Below, piece by piece: positions 57,874 to 64,000 of a DNA stretch of 64,000 bases; the stretch's first letter is position 1, and every line of letters starts with the position of its first letter. The notes under the pieces were generated by a model, which had not been told where the DNA came from, did no database searches, and saw nothing but the letters and a program-made list of their open reading frames with translations. This DNA is from Soehngenia sp. GTDB taxonomy: Bacteria; Bacillota; Clostridia; Tissierellales; Tissierellaceae. The DNA lies in contig JAGXFX010000011.1 of the NCBI GenBank assembly GCA_024637045.1, forward strand, positions 1-64,000. The letters run 5' to 3'. The position numbers and the translations under genes are program-made.

Positions 57874-58071
57874 TTATAGACTAACGATATTTTCTGCTTG
57901 AAGTCCTTTTTGACCTTCTACTACGTCAAACTCTACTTCTTGTCCTTCTTCAAGTGTTTTGAATCCATCTTTTTGAATTTGTGAAAAGTGTGCGAAAACA
58001 TCTTTTCCGTCTTGTCCAGTGATAAATCCAAATCCTTTTTCTGCGTTAAACCATTTTACTGTACCTTGCAT
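57874..58071 (-). CDS. csp: Cold-shock protein (CspA family)
   Basis: A 65-residue single-stranded nucleic-acid chaperone. The OB fold has RNP1 KGFGFI and RNP2 VFAHF, and it begins [16 protein letters not shown] 58071 follows GGAGGTGC on the minus strand. A leader of over 100 nt with a GTACC-agt-GGTAC hairpin (minus strand of about 58139-58151) precedes it, as is common for temperature-regulated csp genes. Confidence 0.97.
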   Translation of the reverse strand: MQGTVKWFNAEKGFGFITGQDGKDVFAHFSQIQKDGFKTLEEGQEVEFDVVEGQKGLQAENIVSL

Positions 58072-58382
58072 AATGCACCTCCGAAATTTTTTTGTTGAAT
58101 CTTAGTAAATAACTAACTAATAAAATTTCGTTACAGGTGTACCAGTGGTACTGCCGCAGGAAATATCTATTGTGTTGCTATTACTCTAAATTCAAGTTCT
58201 ACTTAAGATTAACACAGGACGAATAATAATGCAAGATTTATTTTTTGAAAAAATAGATATGAAGGATTCCAATAGGTTTAAAACTATATGAAGCAGTAAA
58301 GTTTACTAAGAGGCTTTAATCTGATAAAATGTAATGAGGAGAGATTTTATTTAATGACGGATTATGTGTAAGGAGGAACCAT
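58072..58382. other. Divergent intergenic region csp / questin-oxidase-like gene
   Basis: It holds the csp leader on the minus strand (to about 58200) with the GTACC/GGTAC hairpin. Towards 58383 it is AT-rich, with a clear ribosome site (AAGGAGGAACC) for the plus-strand gene. I see no gene, riboswitch or repeat of the families described elsewhere. Confidence 0.6.
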
Positions 58383-59387
58383 ATGAGCATTGCTGAGATA
58401 GTAAATCGTTATGGAAAGAATTATTCACCATATCAGGGGAATCTCGTTAATCACCTGCCTATGGGTCAACTTGCCTATTATAAGTTGACAGGAGATTTAA
58501 TTGGAACTGAGGAATTTTCCGATAAATATATGAAGAGAGCCTCCATGGATCCTATAAAAAAGGACATTCAAAAGACCGATGATATTTGGAAGTGCGTTGA
58601 GAACAGAGATGGATATGAAGCGTGTCTGGAGCTTGTCAAAGAAGAATTGACTCTGGATAATTGGGAGGAATACACCTTTAAAATCCTGGACAAGCTTAAG
58701 TTTGGAATGTCCTCAGGCTTATTTCACACTTTGATCAGAACTGCATATGCTGTTGAAGGTATTAAGGAAGATGAGGATTATATCCATGAACTAAGAAGAG
58801 CCATTGCTTACTATATAACGGGTTATAAGGGTGCAGGGGCGTTTGAGGTGTCATTGGAGGGAGACAGAATTATTCATGAAATGGAAAACCTCCTGAACAA
58901 TCCCAATATTAAGAGATTGCTTGAAGATGAAGAAACCATGGGCATGAAATTAAAGGCACTGTATACAAATCCAATGTATATAAAACTTGGATTTGTAATT
59001 GAAGGGGAGCCTGAAGAAAAAATAGATGCTCTTCTCAATCTACTTATTCCAGCATACAGGGATACTGACAGCATAGTTGTTCTTCACTGTATCACAGGTC
59101 TTCATGCTTTAGTGGTCCTAAAGGATTTCTTCGAGGACTTCTCATATGCATTGGACATAATGACCACATGCATTATTTCTCATCTTCTGACAGTTGAAGA
59201 GTTAAGTGTATCAGAAGAAGAGATTCAACCCGTGGAGGAATCATGGAAAAAAATATTAAAGCTTGCTTCAAAGTCAAGTGATGTCCATACAATAAAACTT
59301 GCGTACACAGCCAGTGAAATGGATAGAATGTTCAACAAGCCTGATCTTAGAGCAATTGCAAAAAGAAGAGTGGACAAGACAAATTAG
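58383..59387 (+). CDS. Questin oxidase-like (DUF4243) protein
   Basis: A 334-residue soluble, helical protein. NHLPMGQLAYYKLTGD (about 23-38), SGLFHTLIRTAYAVEG (about 117-132) and the late DVHTIKLAYTASEM contain the conserved His residues of the questin oxidase-like family. Fungal members open anthraquinone rings; bacterial roles are unknown and an anaerobe is unlikely to use the same oxygen chemistry. ATG 58383 follows AAGGAGGAACC. The methyltransferase gene follows after 18 nt, so they are probably co-transcribed. Confidence 0.75.
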   Translation: MSIAEIVNRYGKNYSPYQGNLVNHLPMGQLAYYKLTGDLIGTEEFSDKYMKRASMDPIKKDIQKTDDIWKCVENRDGYEACLELVKEELTLDNWEEYTFKILDKLKFGMSSGLFHTLIRTAYAVEGIKEDEDYIHELRRAIAYYITGYKGAGAFEVSLEGDRIIHEMENLLNNPNIKRLLEDEETMGMKLKALYTNPMYIKLGFVIEGEPEEKIDALLNLLIPAYRDTDSIVVLHCITGLHALVVLKDFFEDFSYALDIMTTCIISHLLTVEELSVSEEEIQPVEESWKKILKLASKSSDVHTIKLAYTASEMDRMFNKPDLRAIAKRRVDKTN

Positions 59388-59405
59388 TACAAATGGAGAA
59401 GATAA

Positions 59406-60056
59406 ATGAGTATTGAATGTAAAATATGTGGGCATGAGACAGAAGAGTTTCATCACGAAAAATTCCAAATGATTTTTCACCAGTGCAATAACTGTGAGTT
59501 CATCTGGAAGGATACTTCCGTTCATGTAAGTAGAGAAGATGAATTTAAAGTTTATGAGAATCACAACAATTCAATCCATGATGAGAGATACGTAAAATAT
59601 TTCAAGGATTTTATCCATGCCAGCATAGTTCCCTTTGCAGGATATGGCAGAGAAGGCTTGGATTTCGGGAGCGGACCAGAACCAGTACTTTCAATGATAA
59701 TGGAAAGAGATTATGGATATATAATGGATATCTACGATAAATTCTATGCAACCAAAAAGTCTTATATTGGGAAAAGCTATGATTTGATTACATCAACAGA
59801 GGTAGTGGAGCATATGGATAATCCTCTGGAATATTTCAGATTGTTTAGGAGCCTACTTAGAGATGACGGTATTATAGCAATAATGACTCTTTTTCATCCT
59901 GTAGAAAGGCAAGAGTTTATAGACTGGTTTTATATAAGAGACCTAAGTCACATATCTTTTTTCACTCCAAGAACAATGGAAATTATTGCAGAGGAAGTTG
60001 GTCTTGAATTTTTTTATACAAATAATTATAGATATGCAACATTTAAAATAAAATAG
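59406..60056 (+). CDS. Class I SAM-dependent methyltransferase with zinc-ribbon N-terminus
   Basis: A 216-residue methyltransferase. Residues 1-35 carry two Cys pairs (CKICGHE and CNNCEF), a zinc ribbon as in many small bacterial methyltransferases. The SAM-binding region is GLDFGSGPEPVLSMIM (about 79-94), followed by YDLITSTEVVEHMDNPLEYF, typical of the Methyltransf_23 group. The substrate is unknown. ATG 59406 has TGGAGAAG upstream. Confidence 0.85.
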   Translation: MSIECKICGHETEEFHHEKFQMIFHQCNNCEFIWKDTSVHVSREDEFKVYENHNNSIHDERYVKYFKDFIHASIVPFAGYGREGLDFGSGPEPVLSMIMERDYGYIMDIYDKFYATKKSYIGKSYDLITSTEVVEHMDNPLEYFRLFRSLLRDDGIIAIMTLFHPVERQEFIDWFYIRDLSHISFFTPRTMEIIAEEVGLEFFYTNNYRYATFKIK

Positions 60057-60179
60057 ACTAAAATTATAAAATTTAGAATTTGCTCAAACCGTTGAAAATC
60101 AAAGGATTATCATTTTGACAAGCTGTTTAAATGGCTCAATGGAGGCGTTTAAATAGGGAATATGTTTTGTATTATCTGG

Positions 60180-60208
60180 TTGACACAAATGATTCAAACT
60201 GTTAAACT
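60180..60208 (+). promoter_or_regulatory. Promoter of the purine locus
   Basis: TTGACA (60180-60185), 17-bp spacer, TAAACT (60203-60208), about 20 bases before the guanine aptamer. The 60057-60179 stretch upstream is AT-rich with nothing recognisable. Confidence 0.65.
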
Positions 60209-60228
60209 CAAAGTGTGAATTAAATATG

Positions 60229-60297
60229 GCTCATATAGGTCCCATAATACGGTTGGGATGTTTCTAGTTAGTGACCGAGAATCACTGCACTATGAGC
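60229..60297 (+). promoter_or_regulatory. Guanine riboswitch aptamer
   Basis: P1 GCTCATA (60229-60235)/TATGAGC (60291-60297), then J1/2 TATA, P2 GTCCCA..TTGGGA, J2/3 GTTTCTA and P3 AGTGA..TCACT. The specificity base before TATGAG is C, as in guanine rather than adenine aptamers. P1 runs straight into the next aptamer. Confidence 0.88.
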
Positions 60298-60299
60298 GA

Positions 60300-60434
60300 A
60301 AGTGTACCTAGGGTTCCGTGAGATTTTCTCAGCAGGTCCGAGCGGTACAGGTACAGGATTGTATCACACCGAAGGGATAAAAGCCCAGGCGGGTAGGTTT
60401 CGCTAGACCTACCCACCTGGGCTATATTTTTTTC
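60300..60434 (+). promoter_or_regulatory. PRPP riboswitch (ykkC subtype 2b) with terminator
   Basis: ykkC-family core: GTGTACCTAGGGTTCCG, GCAGGTCCGAGCGGTACAGG and ACACCGAAGGGATAAAAGCCC. The P3 strand overlaps a strong terminator, AGCCCAGGCGGGTAGGT/ACCTACCCACCTGGGCT (60382-60423), plus TTTTTTT. The purine context points to PRPP rather than ppGpp or guanidine. PRPP should block termination and guanine should promote it, a tandem arrangement known from other Bacillota. Confidence 0.88.
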
Positions 60435-60465
60435 CACGAAAAAAAATTTTAAGGAGGAACATTCG

Positions 60466-61767
60466 TTGGAAAACTTTTTTAAGCTAAAAGAGAACAATAC
60501 AAGTGTAAAGACAGAAATTTTAGCAGGTATTACAACATTTATGACAATGGCGTACATCCTGGCAGTAAACCCTGGTATGCTATCAGCTACAGGAATGGAT
60601 CCAGGTGGAGTATTTACTGCAACCACGGTATCAGCAATAGTTGCTACACTTATTATGGCACTTTATGCCAAGTATCCATTTGCACTAGCATCAGGGATGG
60701 GTCTTAATGCATTCTTTGCATTTACAATTGTACTTGGACCCATGGGTAAGTCATGGCAGTTTGCATTAACAGCAGTATTAATCGAAGGACTAATCTTTGT
60801 TTTGTTATCAGTTTTAAAAGCAAGAGAAGCGATATTTGACTCAATACCACTAAACATTAAGCATGCAGTATCAGTAGGAATCGGTCTGTTTATAGCATTT
60901 ATCGGACTTAGCGGTGCTGGAATTGTACAGACAGGTCAAGGTACGATAGTTGCCCTTGGAGAACTGACTTCAGGACCTGCAGCAGTAGCAATAATTGGAA
61001 TAATAATAACAGGATATCTTTTATCAAGAAGAATAAACGGAGCAATACTAATAGGTATTATCGCAACCGCAATAATAGGGATCCCTATGGGAGTTACAAT
61101 TATTCCAGAGGGATTTAGCATTGTAAGTCTTCCACCATCAGTTGCAGATGTAGCATTCAAGTTCGTGGGATTTGAGGAAATCTTCACCCTTGAGATGATG
61201 GTAGTTGTATTTACATTCCTTTTTGTTGACATCTTTGACACAGTGGGCACTCTTGCGGGAGTATCCTCAAAGGCGGGTCTGCTTGATGAAAACGGAAGAT
61301 TGCCAAGAGTAGGAAAAGCACTTATGGCAGATGCAGTTGGAACAATCGTAGGTGCATGTCTTGGAACAAGTACAGTAACTACTTATGTGGAAAGTGCAGC
61401 TGGAGTTGCCGAAGGCGGAAGAACAGGTCTTACTTCCCTTGCAACAGCTGGAATGTTTGCAATAGCACTCTTTTTCGCACCACTATTTACAATAATACCT
61501 GCAGCTGCTACAGCACCTGCACTTGTAATCGTTGGATTGTTCATGATGTCACCTATTACAAAAATCAACTTTGTCGACTTCACTGAAGCGATTCCTGCTT
61601 TTCTGACAATCGTAATGATGCCTTTTGCATACAGCATTGCAGATGGAATTGTATTTGGTATGGTATCATATGTAATCCTTAAGTACTTAACAGGAAGAAC
61701 CAAGGAAGTATCAAAGGTAATGCTGGTTCTTGCAATACTGTTCGTGTTGAAGTTTGCATTTATGTAG
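60466..61767 (+). CDS. pbuG: Guanine/hypoxanthine permease (NCS2, AzgA type)
   Basis: A 433-residue purine base:H+ symporter with about 12-14 spans. The start FFKLKENNTSVKTEILAGITTFMTMAYILAVNPGML and GMGLNAFFAFTIVLGP (about 84-99) identify the AzgA/PbuG branch of the NCS2 family. FDTVGTLAGVSSKAGL and GTSTVTTYVESAAGVAEGGRTG complete the transport core. TTG 60466 is the start: AAGGAGG lies 8 nt upstream and the homologues begin here. It is the first gene of the riboswitch-controlled purine locus, 11 nt before purC. Confidence 0.93.
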   Translation: MENFFKLKENNTSVKTEILAGITTFMTMAYILAVNPGMLSATGMDPGGVFTATTVSAIVATLIMALYAKYPFALASGMGLNAFFAFTIVLGPMGKSWQFALTAVLIEGLIFVLLSVLKAREAIFDSIPLNIKHAVSVGIGLFIAFIGLSGAGIVQTGQGTIVALGELTSGPAAVAIIGIIITGYLLSRRINGAILIGIIATAIIGIPMGVTIIPEGFSIVSLPPSVADVAFKFVGFEEIFTLEMMVVVFTFLFVDIFDTVGTLAGVSSKAGLLDENGRLPRVGKALMADAVGTIVGACLGTSTVTTYVESAAGVAEGGRTGLTSLATAGMFAIALFFAPLFTIIPAAATAPALVIVGLFMMSPITKINFVDFTEAIPAFLTIVMMPFAYSIADGIVFGMVSYVILKYLTGRTKEVSKVMLVLAILFVLKFAFM

Positions 61768-61778
61768 GAGGGATTCCA

Positions 61779-62465
61779 ATGGAATTTGTTTACAAAGGAA
61801 AGACCAAGGATGTCTATAAGCTGAAGGATGGAAATTACCTGTTGAAATTCAAGGATGATGTAACCGGAGAAAATGGAGTATTTGATCCAGGAGCCAATAC
61901 TGTTGGACTGAGTATTGAAGGAGCAGGCAAGGCTGGACTTAAGCTCACTACATTTTTCTTCAAGAAAATGAACGAAAAAGGAATTCCTACACATTTTGTA
62001 GATTCTAATTTAGAAAACAATACCATGACAGTACTTCCTGCAAGTCTTTTTGGCAATGGAGTAGAAGTTATCTGCAGGTATAGAGCAGTTGGTAGCTTCC
62101 TGAAAAGATATGGAATGTATGCAGATGAAGGTCAAAAGCTGGATGCATACGTTGAAGTAACACTTAAGGACGATGACAAAAATGATCCGCTGATAACTGA
62201 TGAGGCGCTCGAGATGCTCCATATCATGACCAAGGAAGAGTATAAGGTTCTTGTAGAGCTGACCAAGGACATTGGTGCTGTTGTAAAAGAGGAGCTTCAG
62301 AAGAAAGATCTTGAGCTTTACGATATAAAATTTGAGTTTGGCAGAGTTGGCGAAGACAATCATATTGCCCTGATTGATGAAATATCAGGAGGAAATATGA
62401 GAGCCTTCAAGGGAGAAGAGTACATCGAACCCCTTAAGCTTGAGCAACTGATGTTGAACAATTAA
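61779..62465 (+). CDS. purC: SAICAR synthetase
   Basis: Condenses CAIR with aspartate in de novo purine synthesis. The 228 residues begin FVYKGKTKDVYKL with the ATP loop, and contain the SAICAR signatures ICRYRAVGSFLKRYG and IKFEFGRVGEDNHIALIDEISGGNMR. ATG 61779 follows GGAGGGATTCC. The second guanine aptamer begins within 2 nt after its stop. Confidence 0.95.
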   Translation: MEFVYKGKTKDVYKLKDGNYLLKFKDDVTGENGVFDPGANTVGLSIEGAGKAGLKLTTFFFKKMNEKGIPTHFVDSNLENNTMTVLPASLFGNGVEVICRYRAVGSFLKRYGMYADEGQKLDAYVEVTLKDDDKNDPLITDEALEMLHIMTKEEYKVLVELTKDIGAVVKEELQKKDLELYDIKFEFGRVGEDNHIALIDEISGGNMRAFKGEEYIEPLKLEQLMLNN

Positions 62466-62466
62466 G

Positions 62467-62533
62467 ACTCATATATATCCTCTGATAAGGTGAGGACGAT
62501 TCTACCAATGACCGTAAATCATTGTCTATGAGA
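62467..62533 (+). promoter_or_regulatory. Guanine-type riboswitch aptamer, variant, inside the operon
   Basis: P1 CTCATA (62468-62473)/TATGAG (62527-62532), P2 TCCTC..GAGGA, J2/3 ATTCTACC, P3 AATGA..TCATT. The base before TATGAG is C (guanine type). The usual GTTTCTACC reads GATTCTACC and the base before the C is T instead of A. It starts right after the purC stop. Confidence 0.75.
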
Positions 62534-62535
62534 AA

Positions 62536-62660
62536 GTGTACCTAGGGTTCCGTGAAAAGTTTTCAGCTGGTCCGAGCGGTACAGATACCTTTAGGGGTAT
62601 TACACCGAAGGGAGAAAAGCCCAGACGGGTAGGTTTCTGATAACCTGCCCGTCTGGGCTT
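62536..62660 (+). promoter_or_regulatory. Second PRPP-type (ykkC 2b) riboswitch, between purC and purE
   Basis: GTGTACCTAGGGTTCCG, GCTGGTCCGAGCGGTACAG and ACACCGAAGGGAGAAAAGCCC. The terminator stem AGCCCAGACGGGTAGGTT/AACCTGCCCGTCTGGGCT ends in CTTTGCC, without a long T-run. A TGGTATAAT extended -10 (62674-62682) lies between it and purE. Confidence 0.85.
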
Positions 62661-62711
62661 TGCCATTTAATTTTGGTATAATATTATCAATTAAAACTGA
62701 GGAGGATTCAA

Positions 62712-63191
62712 ATGAAAGCGAGTATAATAATGGGTAGCATTTCTGATAAGCCAATTGGTGACAAGGTAACAAAGATACTTGATGAATTTGGTGTTGAATA
62801 TGAGCTTCGTGTAATTTCAGCTCATAGAACACCTTATGTTGCAAAGGAATTTGCAGAGAGCGCTGAAGAGAACGGAACGGAAGTTATTGTTGCAATTGCA
62901 GGAAAAGCTGCGCATCTGGCAGGAGTCCTGGCTGGCATTTCACCTTTGCCTGTTATTGGAATCCCCGCAAAATCTTCCACAATGGATGGATTGGATTCAC
63001 TGCTTTCAGTGGTTCAAATGCCAAAGGGAGTACCTGTTGCAACCGTTGCAATAGATGGAGGAGAAAATGGCGGACTTCTTGCAGTGCAGATACTTTCAGT
63101 AAAGTATCCGGAATTAAGAAAGAAATTCAAGGATTACAAGGAGAAGATGGCTCAGGATACCATTGCTGCTGACGAGCAGCTTAAAGGATAA
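62712..63191 (+). CDS. purE: N5-carboxyaminoimidazole ribonucleotide mutase
   Basis: Class I PurE, converting N5-CAIR to 4-carboxy-AIR. The 159 residues contain GSISDKPIGDKVTKILDEF, the substrate loop VISAHRTPYVAKEF (catalytic His in SAHR) and AIAGKAAHLAGVLAG. ATG 62712 follows GAGGAGG. It is downstream of the second riboswitch pair. No purK is seen in the window. Confidence 0.95.
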   Translation: MKASIIMGSISDKPIGDKVTKILDEFGVEYELRVISAHRTPYVAKEFAESAEENGTEVIVAIAGKAAHLAGVLAGISPLPVIGIPAKSSTMDGLDSLLSVVQMPKGVPVATVAIDGGENGGLLAVQILSVKYPELRKKFKDYKEKMAQDTIAADEQLKG

Positions 63192-63198
63192 TTGGAGG

Positions 63199-63327
63199 TT
63201 GATTCTGAATATTGTAAATGTTTTTCACTGGACGGACTGGTCAAGGCAGCAGGTGAGGAAAATTAATTCTGCAGGGGATGCTTCTCAGGAAATTATCCGG
63301 TGGACAAGGTTGAATAGAAATTATTAG
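63199..63327 (+). CDS. Possible 42-aa ORF between purE and purM
   Basis: An open frame from TTG 63199 to TAG 63325-63327 encodes a basic peptide containing VFHWTDWSRQQVRKINSAGD. GGAGG directly abuts the TTG, so a start at CTG 63205 or no translation at all is possible. I do not recognise it. In many Bacillota purF occupies this place; nothing here resembles PurF. Confidence 0.25.
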   Translation: MILNIVNVFHWTDWSRQQVRKINSAGDASQEIIRWTRLNRNY

Positions 63328-63339
63328 GAGGGGCTGTAA

Positions 63340-64000
63340 ATGTCTTTGACTTATAAGGATTCGGGAGTAGACAAGGAAGCTGGCTATAAAGAAGTTCAGA
63401 TGATTAAGAGTTTTATAAAAAGGACTCACATACCTGGAGTTTTATCTGATCTGGGAGGATTTTCAGGCCTTTTTCAATTGGATATTTCGGATATGAAGGA
63501 ACCGGTTTTGGTTTCAGGAACAGATGGTGTTGGAACAAAGCTTAAACTGGCATTTATGATGGATAAGCACGATACAATAGGTGAAGACTGTGTTGCTATG
63601 TGTGCCAATGATATTCTTTGCCAGGGAGCAAAACCTTTGTTTTTCCTTGACTATATAGCTACCGGAAAACTCCTTCCAGAGAAGATGGCAAGTATCGTGG
63701 AGGGCGTTGCCAACGGTTGCGTAAAGGCAGGCTGTGCCCTTGTAGGAGGAGAAACTGCAGAGATGCCTGGATTTTATCAGGAGGGTGAATACGATGTGGC
63801 AGGATTTGTCGTAGGCGCTGTCGATAAAAGCAGAATTATCACTGGTAAAGACATCGAATCTGGTGATGTGATTTTGGGAATTCCATCAAGCGGTCTTCAT
63901 AGCAACGGTTTCTCACTGGTCAGAAAGATTGTCTTTGAGAAAATGGGTTATTCTGTCGATACATTTATCGATGAGTTGGAAAAAACCATTGGTGAAGAAC
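63340..64000 (+). CDS. purM: Phosphoribosylformylglycinamidine cyclo-ligase, 5' part
   Basis: AIR synthetase of purine synthesis, cut by the window end after 220 residues. It starts [18 protein letters not shown]. It contains [15 protein letters not shown] (about 62-76), the [17 protein letters not shown] motif (about 89-105), and [16 protein letters not shown] (ATP/FGAM site, about 131-146). ATG 63340 follows TTAGGAGGGG. It continues the pbuG-purC-purE locus. Confidence 0.96.
   Translation, partial: MSLTYKDSGVDKEAGYKEVQMIKSFIKRTHIPGVLSDLGGFSGLFQLDISDMKEPVLVSGTDGVGTKLKLAFMMDKHDTIGEDCVAMCANDILCQGAKPLFFLDYIATGKLLPEKMASIVEGVANGCVKAGCALVGGETAEMPGFYQEGEYDVAGFVVGAVDKSRIITGKDIESGDVILGIPSSGLHSNGFSLVRKIVFEKMGYSVDTFIDELEKTIGEE

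Noticed and set aside
58130-58170. GTGTACCAGTGGTACTGCCGC as a T-box antiterminator
   Set aside because: It only loosely resembles the T-box GGGTGGTACCGCG core, no Stem I/specifier is present, and the nearest plus-strand gene is not amino-acid related. It fits the hairpin leader of the minus-strand csp gene better.
60300-60434. Guanidine-I riboswitch
   Set aside because: The ykkC core alone would allow it, but the tandem guanine aptamer and purine genes point to the PRPP subtype. No guanidine carboxylase or efflux gene is nearby.

Overview
The window comes from a low-GC, anaerobic member of the Bacillota, most likely a clostridial or tissierellial lineage. The signs are strong AGGAGG ribosome sites with ATG, GTG and TTG starts, Rex, long-form Hpf, the CIRCE/groESL locus, SAM-I and FMN riboswitches, a tandem guanine-PRPP riboswitch, ABC-F and Tex proteins, and an acyl-CoA dehydratase activase. 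It reads as chromosomal housekeeping DNA. There is no prophage, integrase, transposase or CRISPR array. Species cannot be fixed from the sequence alone.

Layout. 1-1.8 kb: 3' part of a secreted FIVAR-repeat protein. 2-2.1 kb: tRNA-Pro (minus). 2.3-6.7 kb: SAM-I riboswitch and metK, then recD2-comF. 6.7-11.4 kb (minus): YihY membrane protein, S9 peptidase and an unrecognised 582-aa protein. 11.5-14.2 kb: M3 peptidase (plus) and aromatic acid exporter (minus). 14.2-22.3 kb: a DnaA-box cluster, hpf, secA, prfB with programmed frameshift, tex and a NAD-kinase-like gene. 22.3-23.8 kb: interspersed repeats, FMN riboswitch and ribU. 23.9-27.7 kb: coiled-coil protein, tsaE-tsaB-rimI-tsaD and a second DnaA-box cluster. 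27.7-31.9 kb: ABC-F (minus), rex, glutamate dehydrogenase. 32-39.5 kb: repeat, ogg, an FG-GAP/DUF3160 lipoprotein pair, repeat, DUF554, groES and groEL. 39.7-42.9 kb: papain-like hydrolase, arsR-arsC, guaB. 42.9-47.8 kb: large repeat block, then an acyl-CoA dehydratase activase and its partner. 47.9-52.7 kb: frameshifted DUF975 gene, lipoprotein, class II aldolase, secreted stalk-domain protein. 52.8-55.3 kb: cadC and a heavy-metal P-type ATPase. 55.4-57.8 kb: SAM-I riboswitch, metY, metA. 57.9-60 kb: cold-shock protein (minus), questin-oxidase-like protein, methyltransferase. 60.2-64 kb: purine locus (guanine-PRPP riboswitch pair, permease, purC, second riboswitch pair, purE, purM).

The most striking item is the metal ATPase at 53224-55344. 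The natural start, with a perfect ribosome site, reads through an in-frame TGA that replaces the first cysteine of the HMA metal-binding motif (GMD-TGA-GNC). A compact hairpin with a G-rich loop lies 16 nt after the TGA, matching the published bacterial SECIS rules. The gene therefore probably makes a selenoprotein with a Sec-x-x-Cys metal site.

A second layer is a set of dispersed non-coding repeats. One is a 58-59 nt hairpin in four copies whose arms differ by compensatory changes. Another is a mosaic element of about 170-380 bp in four copies, three of which carry that hairpin. A 72-bp element with conserved dyad arms occurs twice. The repeats sit between genes, in one place splitting groES from groEL and in another supplying the likely -35 box of ogg.

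Methionine/SAM supply (metK, metY-metA) is under two SAM-I riboswitches. Riboflavin uptake is under an FMN riboswitch. The purine locus is under two guanine plus PRPP riboswitch pairs. Metal and arsenic defence is under two ArsR-family repressors.
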